A DNA stretch of 64,000 nt from Pseudoalteromonas luteoviolacea (GTDB lineage: Bacteria; Pseudomonadota; Gammaproteobacteria; Enterobacterales; Alteromonadaceae), in assembly GCF_000814765.1 (NCBI RefSeq), contig NZ_JWIC01000004.1, positions 868,001 through 932,000 of the forward strand. The letters are read 5' to 3'. The notes under the pieces were generated by a model. That model was not told the DNA's origin. It ran no database searches and saw only the letters and a list, made by a program, of their open reading frames with translations. A program made the translations under genes and the position numbers. This document shows, piece by piece, positions 1-9,064 of this stretch (position 1 is its first letter; each line of letters begins with the position of its first letter).

Positions 1-258
1 GTGTTGCGTTGCAACGACATTATGGCCAGTAGCAGAGTCAAAAAAACCATATTCAAATTCAAATTTTTGGAATTGAACATCTAACTCATATTTTTCGAAT
101 TGACGAGTAATATAATAGGCACTGCGATGTGGCTTCGCCCCGCCTGAAGGTCTGCCTTCAAATTCGGGGCTTGTTAAAATTCGCATATCCCGCTCCAGTG
201 AATATGCGTTAATGCTAAAAAATGCGCAAGCGAAAAAGCTAGTTTTTAGCCACTGCAT
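1..258 (-). CDS. M28-family metallopeptidase, N-terminal part (cut by window edge)
   Basis: Reading the minus strand from an ATG at 258 gives 86 codons open to the window edge. The first ~20 residues form a signal peptide (MQWLKTSFFACAFFSINAYS). They are followed by the motif typical of the start of M28 aminopeptidases: an LTSPEFEGRPSGG segment, then an AYYI..QFEKYELDV helix/strand and a GHNVVA segment. Family members are zinc-dependent exported aminopeptidases or carboxypeptidases; the zinc ligands would lie beyond the window. The start codon overlaps the end of the upstream TPR lipoprotein gene by about 20 bases, so the two are probably co-translated. The family call rests only on the N-terminal region. 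Confidence 0.72.
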   Translation of the reverse strand, partial: MQWLKTSFFACAFFSINAYSLERDMRILTSPEFEGRPSGGAKPHRSAYYITRQFEKYELDVQFQKFEFEYGFFDSATGHNVVATQH

Positions 259-1429
259 CTAACCATTCCAGTTTGCCCCTGTATTGAATTTGATTGTGTT
301 CAAACTCGGCTAACTCTAGTGCCCGTTTCATGTGCGTTTTGGTGAGTTTGAGGTCCCCTTTGGCGTAATATGCCTTAGCCAAGGCAAAGTGACCTTCATG
401 CAGGCGATTATTTAGTTTGAGTACATTTCTATAATGCCTAATTGCCTTGGTAATGTGCCCGTCTTCCATTGCTTGATTGCCTAACGTCAAAATATAATAA
501 GGATTGCTTTTTCTAAATTTATGCAGCTGTCCTCTGATATTTTTTGCTTGCTCTTCTCTATTCGTTAAATCGTAAAGCACAGCCAAATTGCCTTTCGCGG
601 TATTATTATTGGGGTTTAGAGCAATGGCTTGATTATAAAGGCGCTCAGCTGTCTCTAATTGGTCAGAGAGTCGATAAAGAATGGCTAAATTAGCCCATGC
701 ACTCGAGTAATTTTCATCAATTTTTATGGCCGCGTTAAAATAGCTGAAAGCTAAGTCATACTTGTTTTCAACCATATGAATTGCGCCTTTATTATTGTAG
801 AACATAGCGGTGACCCTATCTTTGCTAATGGGGGTGGTCTTGAAAGCTTGCTGTCTACTATTGGGATCAAAGTCAATGGTTAATGTTCTTGGGGCCGTAT
901 GGAGTACCTTTTTTGTATAATACTTTGTTCGATCTTCATGGATTTTCAAATTGATGTGTCCGCTTAGGAAGTTGTATCCGCGGCTCGAGGCCCAGTATTC
1001 AGGTACGTGTACTTTCTGAAACTCAGCTTCTAGGTTTAAGAAGTCAGATAGGCTATAAGCCAAGATAGACAAAGATAAGCAATTGGCATTTAGATTTTGA
1101 TATGTTTGTGAAGCTGTCAGGTTAGCGTCGCTCATATACGATAATGAGGCATCGCCATTTTCAAGTAAAAATTGCATTATCAACTGTGCATGTTTAATTT
1201 CAGGTTGTGCATCTTGTCGAAAGTGTTGTTTTAGCGAGGTAATGATTTGCTCGTCTAGGACAAAGATTTCTTCTTGGGACTCCACTTCTAGGACTTTGAA
1301 GGGGGCGTGTTCAAGTAGGGTAAGATTGTGTTGATCGACAGGTTGAGTAGATTGACACCCGCTCATTAGCCCAGTTGTAGTTATGACAGATACAGCCAAT
1401 AAAACGCTCTGAAAACTCATTTTCATCAT
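239..1429 (-). CDS. Lipoprotein with transglutaminase-like and TPR domains
   Basis: Predicted outer- or inner-membrane lipoprotein: the N-terminus has a short hydrophobic stretch and a lipobox (LMSGC, Cys near residue 21–22). Residues ~110–195 look like a transglutaminase/cysteine-protease fold, with a Cys in NANCLSLS, a His in SGHINL and an Asp in TIDFDP that could form a Cys-His-Asp triad. The C-terminal half is a run of tetratricopeptide repeats (for example AWANLAILYRLSDQLETAE) suited to protein contacts. I chose the ATG at 1429 because GGGAG lies five bases upstream; an in-frame TTG at 1441 overlaps that ribosome site. The M28 peptidase gene follows with overlapping ends. The substrate is unknown, and catalytic activity is inferred from the motif only. 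Confidence 0.7.
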   Translation of the reverse strand: MMKMSFQSVLLAVSVITTTGLMSGCQSTQPVDQHNLTLLEHAPFKVLEVESQEEIFVLDEQIITSLKQHFRQDAQPEIKHAQLIMQFLLENGDASLSYMSDANLTASQTYQNLNANCLSLSILAYSLSDFLNLEAEFQKVHVPEYWASSRGYNFLSGHINLKIHEDRTKYYTKKVLHTAPRTLTIDFDPNSRQQAFKTTPISKDRVTAMFYNNKGAIHMVENKYDLAFSYFNAAIKIDENYSSAWANLAILYRLSDQLETAERLYNQAIALNPNNNTAKGNLAVLYDLTNREEQAKNIRGQLHKFRKSNPYYILTLGNQAMEDGHITKAIRHYRNVLKLNNRLHEGHFALAKAYYAKGDLKLTKTHMKRALELAEFEHNQIQYRGKLEWLDAVAKN

Positions 1430-1527
1430 ATTTACTCCCAACAGCCTTTCTTACTAGACTAGCGAAACTTGGGAGTAAATAAAGAAAAAATTGTTACAAA
1501 GCGTTGCGTAATATTGGTCTAACTACT

Positions 1528-3432
1528 CTAAAAGCTAGCAACTAACTTATCTAGCGCTTTGGCAGAGTCGGCCAATTGCTGGATAGCTTGTTCAGTACTG
1601 AGTTGGTCATTCATCACTTCATCACTAATGACGCTGATTTGTTCAATGCTTCGACCTACATCAACGACCACGTTGCTTTGTTGCTCCGTTGCCGTCGCGA
1701 TAAGTGTAGTCATATCATTGATCTGATTTGCTGTTTCAGTAATTTTATCCATGAGTTCAACAGATGTCTGCATCTGTGACACACTCTGCTCAGCCTGCCC
1801 AGATGACAGGGCAATTTGCTCTACTATAGAATCAGACGCTGCGGTCAGCTCGGTGATAGTCGCTTGGATCTCATCGGTTGATTGAGATGTGCGACTGGCG
1901 AGTGCTCTGACTTCGTCAGCAACAACTGCAAATCCTCTACCATGCTCACCTGCACGAGCTGACTCAATTGCCGCATTTAAAGCAAGTAGATTCGTTTGCT
2001 CAGAGATGGCCCTGATAACGTCCAAAATGTTTGCAATTGACTTGGTCTTACTGGCAAGTGTTTCTACCTGAGTCGCCATATTTTGTATATCCGTTGCCAA
2101 TTCCATTAAGGTTTCTTGGCTGGTTTGAACGCAGCCATGGCTTTCTTGAGAGCTTTCTTTACTTGCTAGCGTAAGCTTCGCCGTGTTGTTAGCGCTCCCC
2201 GCAATTTCTTGTACGGTTGCAGCCATTTCATTGATGGCTGCGGCAACGGATATCGTTTGATTTTTTTGCTCATCTAACGATTGTGAATTGCGCTGTGATT
2301 GTTCAAAGACTAATTCACTGGCCGCGCGAATGTCTCGGCTTTCAGTCGCAACTTTGCTTATCGCACTGTCAATTTTATCAATAAATTGATTGAACCCATC
2401 TCCGAGCGCTGCTAATTCCGGTTGCTCAGAGCGCGGTACCCGATAATTAAGGTTGGCATCACCACTGCCAAGTTGCTTGAATACGTCGGCCATCTTTAAT
2501 AGAGGGGCACTTAATGTGCGGGCAAGTAACACACTGAAAATGCTCGCAACCAATGCGATGATCAGTGCAAAAGTCACGATTTGCCATTGTAACTCAGTGA
2601 CCTGAGAAAAGACTTCCTGCTGAGGTACTTGGGCTATGACAAATAAGTCGGTGCCTGGAATAGGGTTGGCTGCAACCAAAACAGCCTGCTCTTGCGTTGT
2701 TAACTCTAGAATGTTCAACCGTGAATTATTGAGCAGCTCTGTTGCTGAACGTACGCCATAAAAGTCAGACAAATTTGATTTTGCGACAAGGCTGGCATCT
2801 GGATGAAGCTGAGTTTGTCCTTCCTGATTAACAACAAACACAAATCCGCTTTGCTCTATGCGCATATTGGCGAGTTTTTGTTGCATGTCGTCGATGCTTT
2901 TAGCTAATCCCGCAAGGCCGATGCCGTTTGTCTGTTGATGGTTGACAAACATTTTCACATCGCCAGGAGATTCTTGGAATATACTAATAGAATAGGCTTT
3001 TCTACTTTGTGTAAATGCAAAGAACCAGCCGTCTTGCTGCGTGTTGAGTACTCTTAAAAAACCATCTTGGTTCCAGTACTTGTTGTTTTGTCTGTTTGCC
3101 CAAGATGCTGTTGCTAAGCCATACTGTTGCTGTAATCTTTTGAGTTCACCCAGTAATAAGGTCTCATTGAGCTGACCATTCTGCGCAGCGTCGACAATAA
3201 ACTGATTACTCGAGAGTTGCTCTGCCGCATTTTTCAATACCGCAATCTCTTGCTCAAGTGATTTGGTGATACTTTCAACTTTACTAGGAAGCTCTGATCC
3301 AAGCATTCTGGATTCAACCATAGACTTAGACTGATAAATTGAAATAAAGCCAATTAAGCTGGCAACTAATATTGCCGTGGCACTACCTAGGATGGTGATT
3401 TTTTGAGTGATTGTAAAGCTTGTGTTACTCAT
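1528..3432 (-). CDS. Methyl-accepting chemotaxis protein
   Basis: Inner-membrane chemoreceptor of 634 residues. A first membrane segment (~12–30) and a second (~283–305) enclose a ~250-residue periplasmic region of the size of a double-Cache sensor domain. A HAMP domain follows (~305–360, [19 protein letters not shown]). The cytoplasmic signalling domain carries the highly conserved hairpin tip around [19 protein letters not shown], then [15 protein letters not shown]. The family signals to CheA/CheW to bias flagellar rotation. The ligand cannot be read from the sequence. It is a monocistronic gene; no chemotaxis kinase genes are nearby. The ATG at 3432 has an AGG four bases upstream. Confidence 0.93.
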   Translation of the reverse strand: MSNTSFTITQKITILGSATAILVASLIGFISIYQSKSMVESRMLGSELPSKVESITKSLEQEIAVLKNAAEQLSSNQFIVDAAQNGQLNETLLLGELKRLQQQYGLATASWANRQNNKYWNQDGFLRVLNTQQDGWFFAFTQSRKAYSISIFQESPGDVKMFVNHQQTNGIGLAGLAKSIDDMQQKLANMRIEQSGFVFVVNQEGQTQLHPDASLVAKSNLSDFYGVRSATELLNNSRLNILELTTQEQAVLVAANPIPGTDLFVIAQVPQQEVFSQVTELQWQIVTFALIIALVASIFSVLLARTLSAPLLKMADVFKQLGSGDANLNYRVPRSEQPELAALGDGFNQFIDKIDSAISKVATESRDIRAASELVFEQSQRNSQSLDEQKNQTISVAAAINEMAATVQEIAGSANNTAKLTLASKESSQESHGCVQTSQETLMELATDIQNMATQVETLASKTKSIANILDVIRAISEQTNLLALNAAIESARAGEHGRGFAVVADEVRALASRTSQSTDEIQATITELTAASDSIVEQIALSSGQAEQSVSQMQTSVELMDKITETANQINDMTTLIATATEQQSNVVVDVGRSIEQISVISDEVMNDQLSTEQAIQQLADSAKALDKLVASF

Positions 3433-3560
3433 TTAACCTACAGAAACTGATTACCGCGTGGCGATAATTCTACCATGGTCAATAATTAACACATATAGAT
3501 TTATTTGTTATGTCGTATGTATTTCCTAGTTATTTGTATTCTTTATCGCTTAAATGTATG

Positions 3561-3593
3561 AAAAAAAGCCCAAAGTTTTCACTGTTGGGCCTT
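3561..3593 (-). terminator. Rho-independent terminator of ilvC
   Basis: On the minus strand a GGCCCAA/TTTGGGC-type stem with a short loop is followed by seven Ts, about 20 bases after the ilvC stop codon. Confidence 0.85.
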
Positions 3594-3614
3594 GGTTCTA
3601 ACAAGCGAACTGGT

Positions 3615-5087
3615 TTATACGATTCGTTTCATGGCTGACATGTAGCCGCGCAATTCTGTACCAACAATCTCTACAGGGTGGTTTCTAATTGCACTATTAA
3701 CCGAGATAAGTTTCTGATTATCAACATAGTTATCTTGTTGATTTAGTCCAGCACCGATGACGTCACTGGTGATTTTTTCCATAAATGGCTTCAGAAGCGG
3801 CAGACATGCATGGTTATACAAATAACACCCATATTCAGCCGTATCCGAGATAGTTCTGTTCATCTCAAAGAGCTTTTTACGTGCAATCGTGTTAGCAATA
3901 AGTGGCGTTTCGTGTAATGACTCATAATAAGCCGACTCTTCAATGATGCCCGCTGCGGTCATCGTTTCAAAAGCCAATTCCACACCCGCTTTGACCATGG
4001 CAACCATCAAGATGCCTTTGTCGAAAAAGGTTTGTTCTGAGATATGTTGCTCTGTATTGGCCTGTTTTTCAAATGGGGTTTCTGCTGTCTCTGCTCGCCA
4101 TGCCAATAATTTTGCATCACCTTCTGCCCAATCTGCCATCATGCCGCTAGAAAACTCACCGCTGATGATATCGTCCATATGCTTGTTATATAGCGGTGAC
4201 ATGATGTTTTTAAGTTCTTCACTCAATTCAAAAGCTTTGATTTTTGCTGGGTTAGATAGCCTATCCATCATGTTGGTAATACCGCCATGTTTCAGCGCTT
4301 CTGTGATCACTTCCCAGCCATATTGGATCAGCTTAGATGCATAATCGGGTGCGATACCTTGCTCGACCATTTTGTCAAAGCACAGTAGAGAGCCAGTTTG
4401 CAGCATACCGCATAAAATAGTTTGTTCACCCATCAAGTCAGACTTTACCTCAGCAATAAAGGAAGAATTCAGGACTCCGGCTTTGTGGCCGCCAGTACCT
4501 GCGGCATATGCTTTTGCTTGATCGAGACCTTTTCCTTCTGGATCATTCTCTGGGTGCACAGCAATCAGCGTCGGTACGCCAAAGCCTCGTTTATATTCTT
4601 CTCTTACCTCACTGCCAGGACATTTAGGCGCAACCATGATAACTGTAATGTCATCTCTGACTTGCATGCCTTCTTCAACGATATTGAAGCCATGAGAATA
4701 GGCCAATGTAGCGCCTTGCTTCATCATTGGCATGATGGCTTCTACAACCGCTGAATGTTGTTTGTCTGGTGTTAAATTCAGTACTAAATCAGCACTGGGA
4801 ATTAACTCTTGATAAGTGCCTACGACAAAGCCGTTATCGCTGGCGTTTAAGTATGATTGTCTTTTTTCATCGATGGCAGATTGTCTCAGTGCATAAGCCA
4901 CATCCAAACCAGAGTCTCTGAGGTTTAGACCTTGGTTTAAGCCTTGTGCGCCACACCCTACAATCACCAACTTTTTACCTTTGAGAACGTCGACACCATC
5001 ATTAAACTCAGATGGGTCCATAAACTTACATTGAGCCAATTGCGCAAGTTGTTCGCGCAGCGGTAAGGAGTTGAAATAATTCGCCAT
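3615..5087 (-). CDS. ilvC: Ketol-acid reductoisomerase (NADP+), class II
   Basis: Second enzyme of valine/isoleucine synthesis: isomerises and reduces 2-acetolactate or 2-aceto-2-hydroxybutyrate with NADPH and Mg2+. At 490 residues it is the long class II form with a duplicated C-terminal knotted domain, as in enterics (the class I form is ~330 residues). The Rossmann motif [13 protein letters not shown] is at ~41–53, followed by YALRQ with residues that fit phosphate binding of NADPH. The metal-ligand segments ([13 protein letters not shown], with acidic residues in the repeats) are present. It is isolated from other ilv genes and divergent from the LysR gene ilvY, the arrangement in which IlvY activates ilvC in response to the acetohydroxy-acid substrate. 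The ATG at 5087 has an AGGA ribosome site. Confidence 0.97.
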   Translation of the reverse strand: MANYFNSLPLREQLAQLAQCKFMDPSEFNDGVDVLKGKKLVIVGCGAQGLNQGLNLRDSGLDVAYALRQSAIDEKRQSYLNASDNGFVVGTYQELIPSADLVLNLTPDKQHSAVVEAIMPMMKQGATLAYSHGFNIVEEGMQVRDDITVIMVAPKCPGSEVREEYKRGFGVPTLIAVHPENDPEGKGLDQAKAYAAGTGGHKAGVLNSSFIAEVKSDLMGEQTILCGMLQTGSLLCFDKMVEQGIAPDYASKLIQYGWEVITEALKHGGITNMMDRLSNPAKIKAFELSEELKNIMSPLYNKHMDDIISGEFSSGMMADWAEGDAKLLAWRAETAETPFEKQANTEQHISEQTFFDKGILMVAMVKAGVELAFETMTAAGIIEESAYYESLHETPLIANTIARKKLFEMNRTISDTAEYGCYLYNHACLPLLKPFMEKITSDVIGAGLNQQDNYVDNQKLISVNSAIRNHPVEIVGTELRGYMSAMKRIV

Positions 5088-5144
5088 GTTAGGTCCTGCT
5101 TTGTCGTTTTATAGTTACTTTTATGTGTTACACCTAAGATAGAG

Positions 5145-5203
5145 GCAAGTAGTACTTGCGTAAAATGATATATTTAAATTATTGTATTTCATATTTTGAA
5201 ATA
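5145..5203. promoter_or_regulatory. Candidate IlvY operators in the ilvC–ilvY intergenic region
   Basis: Two dyads lie between the divergent genes: GCAAGTAGTACTTGC (5145–5159), a perfect 7-1-7 palindrome, and TATTTCATATTTTGAAATA (5185–5203), 7-5-7. Their centres are 42 bp apart, four helical turns. LysR regulators usually bind two such sites as a tetramer. The assignment to IlvY is inferred from position. Confidence 0.5.
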
Positions 5204-5216
5204 TTGAGGCATTTTG

Positions 5217-6110
5217 ATGGACCATAAACAGCTCAACTACTTTTTGGCTTTGGCTGATACACTGCATTTCTCCCGCGCAAGTGAAAAATGCTACATTAGT
5301 CCGCCAACACTGAGTCGCCAGATCAAGCAGTTAGAAACTGAGGTTGGTACACCCTTGTTCATTAGAGATAACCGCAGCGTATCTTTAACGCCACAAGGCA
5401 AAGCATTTGTACATTATGCTCAGGCCACATTGGCGAGTTGGCGACAATTTAAAAGTGAATGTCAAGACGACTCAAAGCCTTTGACTGGTGAATTAAGTTT
5501 GTATTGCTCCGTCACTGCTTCCTACAGTTTTATTTATGATTTGTTTGCGCGTTATCGTAAGGAGTATCCCCATGTTGAGCTCAATTTAATGACAGGTGAT
5601 CCTGCTTATTCTATTTCTCAAGTGCAGGGCGATTTGGCGGATGTTGCGGTTGCAGTGAAACCGGCTTCGTTACCTCAGGGCATTGAGTACCAGTCAATCG
5701 GCCGTTCAAGGTTGGTATTTATCGCTCCGACAATGACGTGTCCTTTGACTGAACTATTAGATGAACATCGCAACGGTACTCCTCCGTGGGGGCAATTACC
5801 TTTTATTGTGCCCGAGCAGGGTGTACTTAAAGAGAGAATTGACAACTTTTTTAAACGCATGTCCATACAGCCTCAAGTGTACGCACATGTTTCTGGTCAC
5901 GAAGCCATGGTGGCATTGGCAAGTTTGGGGTTTGGAGTGGCGTATATCCCAGAAATAGTGCTGTCACAAAGCCCGTTTAAAAATCAAGTTCAACAACTGA
6001 ATTTACAATCCGAAGAGATTGATATTGGGTTAGTTGCGAAGAAAAAAAGACTTCAAGATCCGGTAATTAATAAATTGTTTTCGGTATCTAATGGAATATT
6101 TAATTCGTAA
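5217..6110 (+). CDS. ilvY: LysR-family activator of ilvC, IlvY
   Basis: Transcription factor of ~297 residues, the standard LysR length. The N-terminal winged helix-turn-helix covers residues ~1–60 (LNYFLALADTLHFSRASE, then PPTLSRQIKQLE). A two-lobed periplasmic-binding-protein-like effector domain follows from ~90. The divergent placement against ilvC, with the intervening dyads, points to IlvY, which in E. coli activates ilvC when acetolactate accumulates and represses itself. I chose the ATG at 5217 because GAGG sits seven bases upstream; an in-frame TTG one codon earlier is too close to that site. Confidence 0.88.
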   Translation: MDHKQLNYFLALADTLHFSRASEKCYISPPTLSRQIKQLETEVGTPLFIRDNRSVSLTPQGKAFVHYAQATLASWRQFKSECQDDSKPLTGELSLYCSVTASYSFIYDLFARYRKEYPHVELNLMTGDPAYSISQVQGDLADVAVAVKPASLPQGIEYQSIGRSRLVFIAPTMTCPLTELLDEHRNGTPPWGQLPFIVPEQGVLKERIDNFFKRMSIQPQVYAHVSGHEAMVALASLGFGVAYIPEIVLSQSPFKNQVQQLNLQSEEIDIGLVAKKKRLQDPVINKLFSVSNGIFNS

Positions 6111-6174
6111 AGCTGATGTTCAGGTAAGAGGAGTAGACTCGCAAAAAATTAGGTGTTTAGAACAGGGGTAAGTA

Positions 6175-6882
6175 GTGCATACCGTACTGATCGCAGAGAG
6201 TAAAAGTAATAGTTTGGCAGTGCCTCAAGCTGCACTTCAAAATCAGGGATTTGATGTGCAAACCATGGTCTTAGAAAATTTAGATCACGTAAATCAAAAA
6301 AGTAGCAAAGGAGTTGTGAGTAGTATTGTCATTGATCAGACTATTGCAACCAGTGCAAAGTTCGACACGATCAACACGTTAAAAAGCTATTACCAGGCAC
6401 CTGTTTTTGTCTCGGTAGATGACAACAATGATGATATTCAAAGTCTATTGCTCGAACTTGGCGCAGATGATGTGATAGCGACCCACGCCAAACCAAGATT
6501 ATGGCGAGCACGTTTAGACGCCATGTTGCGAAAGTGCCAAGCCGTTGCAGAGCAAAATAGCAATAACGAAGATAAAGTACTCACTTTTGGTGCGCTGACC
6601 ATTAAAGGCGATGAGCGCACTGTGATGTTAGAAAATACATTAGTGAGTTTGACAACGCACGAATTTGATCTAATTTGGTTATTGGCCTCTCAAGCGCCTC
6701 AAGTGGTCAGCAGAGAAGAAATTTATGAAAAGATCATCGGTCAGGGGTATCAAATAAACAGCCGAACGATAGACGTACGTGTATCTTGTCTTCGCAAGAA
6801 GCTTGGAGATAATGCAACCAGCCCACAAAAGATAAAAACTGTTTGGCGTCAAGGGTATCTCTTTGTAAAAGAAGCGTGGTAA
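6175..6882 (+). CDS. Orphan OmpR-type response regulator with degenerate receiver
   Basis: DNA-binding response regulator of 235 residues. The C-terminal ~100 residues are a clear OmpR/PhoB winged helix (LTTHEFDLIWLLA, SREEIYEKI, RTIDVRVSCLRKKLG, IKTVWRQGYLF). The N-terminal receiver is divergent: the usual acidic pair near residues 8–9 is Glu-Ser, the candidate phospho-acceptor Asp54 is followed by Gln-Thr-Ile instead of a Met-Pro-Gly type loop, and the conserved Thr is Ser. A KP pair remains in its beta5 position. No histidine kinase is adjacent. It starts at GTG with AGGGG upstream; no nearby ATG fits. It may act without phosphorylation. Target genes are unknown. Confidence 0.85.
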   Translation: MHTVLIAESKSNSLAVPQAALQNQGFDVQTMVLENLDHVNQKSSKGVVSSIVIDQTIATSAKFDTINTLKSYYQAPVFVSVDDNNDDIQSLLLELGADDVIATHAKPRLWRARLDAMLRKCQAVAEQNSNNEDKVLTFGALTIKGDERTVMLENTLVSLTTHEFDLIWLLASQAPQVVSREEIYEKIIGQGYQINSRTIDVRVSCLRKKLGDNATSPQKIKTVWRQGYLFVKEAW

Positions 6883-6885
6883 ATA

Positions 6886-6914
6886 TTTATAGTTCGAATT
6901 TTTCGAACTATAAA
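6886..6914 (+). terminator. Perfect 13-bp hairpin after the response regulator gene
   Basis: TTTATAGTTCGAA and its exact complement are separated by three Ts, starting four bases after the stop codon. There is no T-tract downstream, so it is either an atypical terminator or a binding site. Confidence 0.5.
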
Positions 6915-7016
6915 TCAACCAAACCCTGTGAAAAATATATAACAAAATAATCTATAATTTGTATTTAAATAACCAAAATCCTTTCAAAACAGGTTGTTAC
7001 AAATTATTTTAGATTT

Positions 7017-7035
7017 AATGCTATTGACTCTCATT
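7017..7035 (+). promoter_or_regulatory. Candidate Fur box of the iron locus
   Basis: AATGCTATTGACTCTCATT matches the common gammaproteobacterial Fur-site form AATGATAATAATTCTCATT at 16 of 19 positions (my own comparison by eye). A TTGACT inside it could be a −35 element with TATATT/TATTTA 14–16 bases further on. A second possible promoter is TTGATT (7101) with TATACT (7123). The site precedes genes whose families belong to iron acquisition, which supports iron repression. Confidence 0.6.
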
Positions 7036-7180
7036 TTCTCTTCTATATTTAGTCTTAACTCTACCTGTCAATTTGTATACTTTTGACAACGCAAATAATA
7101 TTGATTGCTATTTAGGTAAGTGTATACTTTGTCCCGTTAAATAAATGCAAATACAAATAATTTTCATAGGAAGACGTCTA

Positions 7181-8977
7181 ATGGCATTAAGAAAGTCTCT
7201 GCTTGCAACTGCAGTTTTAGCAGCAACAGTTGGTTTAACAGGTTGTGGTGGCTCTAGTAGCGATAACAACACGGTCACTACTCCAGAAACACCTGCACCA
7301 ACAACTCCTTCAAATAAAGCACCAACGATTACTGCTGATAGCGCATCAGTTGTTGAAGATACGTTAGGCGCTGAAGTGACTGGCGTTGTATTTGAAGATG
7401 ACAGCGATGAAGCGAGTGCATTAACGTATACTGTGAGCGATGGCCGTTTTGAAATTGTTGATGGTAAGCTGAAACTTAAAGCAGCTAATACGCTTAACTT
7501 CGAGCAAGAAGCTGAGCAAAAAGTGACATTAACTGTGACTGCGACAGATTCTGGCGATGAAAAAGTAGAGCAAGAGATCACAATCGCTATTTCTGACGTT
7601 GAAGCAACGCCAGGTGTTAACGTGTATGAGTTCAAAAATACGGCTGGCGATTCTTCAGTTGCATATTCAGGACAAGTATCACGTCAAGCGACTATCTTAG
7701 AAGTTAAAAAGCTGTTAGGCACGCTTAAAACAGGCACTGACGGTATCAGCGATGCGCAACAATTAAAAGACATCGTTGCTGAAATTCGTGTTTTACTAAA
7801 CCCACAAGATGGTGATGTTGCATTTTTAGATGAGCAATTAACTTTCCTACCTGATACAGCAGAGCAAACGACTCTAGGTCAAATTTCTTCTGTGAAGAAA
7901 GTACTTGGTGAAGGCGGTAAGATTGCTGGTCGTGACACCACTTATATGAATAAAAAGTGGGAAGAAACGGGTTCATTAGTGGGTTGGACTGACTTTGGTA
8001 CACAAGATTCAACGCCAGAAGGTTTGGTACTACACTACCTAGATCTGATTGATGCACAGATTGCAAGTTTTGAGAGTGGTAACCAGTTATCTGCAACACA
8101 CAATGGTACAACAGTTAATCTAAATAGCCTGTATATCACACCAGAAGGTCTAGACCTTGTACAGCTAGTTCAAAAGCATTTGAATGGCGCTGTTGCACTT
8201 TCTCAAGGTGCAGATGACTACCTTGACGAACTGCTAATTGGTGACAAGTCAGCAGACAACACTGTACTGGCTGAAGGTAAGACATATACAGAATTAGAGC
8301 ATAAGTTTGACGAAGGCTACGGTTATTTCGGTGCAGCGACACACTATTTAGAGTATAGCGATGAGCAAATTTCTAGCAGTGCGTTTCATGACACATCAGG
8401 CGAAGGTAAAATTGATTTATTAACAGAGTACAACTTTGGTAACTCAACCAACGCATCTAAGCGTGACAAAGGCTCTGCTGGTAACGCTAACCCAACTGAT
8501 TTCTCAGGTGCTGCTCAACTAGCATTCATCCAAGGCCGTAAGTTAATCACAGACAACTTTGGTAAGGACGTTGCTGACTGGTCTGAAGAAGACCAGCAAA
8601 AGATTGAGATGTACCGTGATCAAGCGTTACTAAATTGGGAAAAATCAATTGCAGCAACTGTGATCCACTATATCAATTACACAATTGCTAAAGAAGATGG
8701 CAACCTATCGTTAATCGCTTCAGGTGATTTCGAAGCGAGTCACTTCGAGAAGCTTGCAAAATATTGGGGTGAGATGAAAGGTTTCGCCTTGAACTTCCAA
8801 TTCAACCCGCATTCACCAGTCACTGCCGAGCAGTTTGCTGAAATTCATACACTAATGGGCGACGCACCTAAACTTGCTGCAGCTGACGTCCCTGGCTACA
8901 TCACCGATCTAGAAAAAGCACGTGATATTATCGCACAGGCTTATGGTTTTGATGCACAGAATGTTACTGAGTGGTAA
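7181..8977 (+). CDS. DUF4856-type lipoprotein with cadherin-like N-terminal domain
   Basis: Exported lipoprotein of 598 residues: charged start, hydrophobic stretch and lipobox LTGC followed by GGSSS. Residues ~45–140 resemble a bacterial cadherin/Ig-like domain (DDSDEASALTYTV, then an L.NFE.E...VTLTVTATD pattern). The remainder (from about YEFKNTAGDSSVAYSGQ) fits the DUF4856 family, which commonly sits beside imelysin lipoproteins and TonB receptors; its biochemical role is not known. I chose the ATG at 7181 with AGGAAG upstream; an in-frame ATG at 7145 would spoil the signal peptide. It is the first gene of a probable iron-regulated operon. A hairpin follows the stop and may lower expression of the downstream genes. 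Confidence 0.78.
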   Translation: MALRKSLLATAVLAATVGLTGCGGSSSDNNTVTTPETPAPTTPSNKAPTITADSASVVEDTLGAEVTGVVFEDDSDEASALTYTVSDGRFEIVDGKLKLKAANTLNFEQEAEQKVTLTVTATDSGDEKVEQEITIAISDVEATPGVNVYEFKNTAGDSSVAYSGQVSRQATILEVKKLLGTLKTGTDGISDAQQLKDIVAEIRVLLNPQDGDVAFLDEQLTFLPDTAEQTTLGQISSVKKVLGEGGKIAGRDTTYMNKKWEETGSLVGWTDFGTQDSTPEGLVLHYLDLIDAQIASFESGNQLSATHNGTTVNLNSLYITPEGLDLVQLVQKHLNGAVALSQGADDYLDELLIGDKSADNTVLAEGKTYTELEHKFDEGYGYFGAATHYLEYSDEQISSSAFHDTSGEGKIDLLTEYNFGNSTNASKRDKGSAGNANPTDFSGAAQLAFIQGRKLITDNFGKDVADWSEEDQQKIEMYRDQALLNWEKSIAATVIHYINYTIAKEDGNLSLIASGDFEASHFEKLAKYWGEMKGFALNFQFNPHSPVTAEQFAEIHTLMGDAPKLAAADVPGYITDLEKARDIIAQAYGFDAQNVTEW

Positions 8978-9000
8978 TCATTTAGGTCATTAGTAATGGA

Positions 9001-9032
9001 AAGGTTAGTTGCGGATGTAGCTAACCTTTTGT
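9001..9032 (+). terminator. Intra-operon hairpin after the DUF4856 gene
   Basis: AAGGTTAG pairs with CTAACCTT across a 12-base loop, followed by TTTGTTG. The short T-run suggests partial termination or 3'-end stabilisation inside the operon. Confidence 0.6.
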
Positions 9033-9064
9033 TGTATTTATAGGTATCAAATAAGAGAGATACA

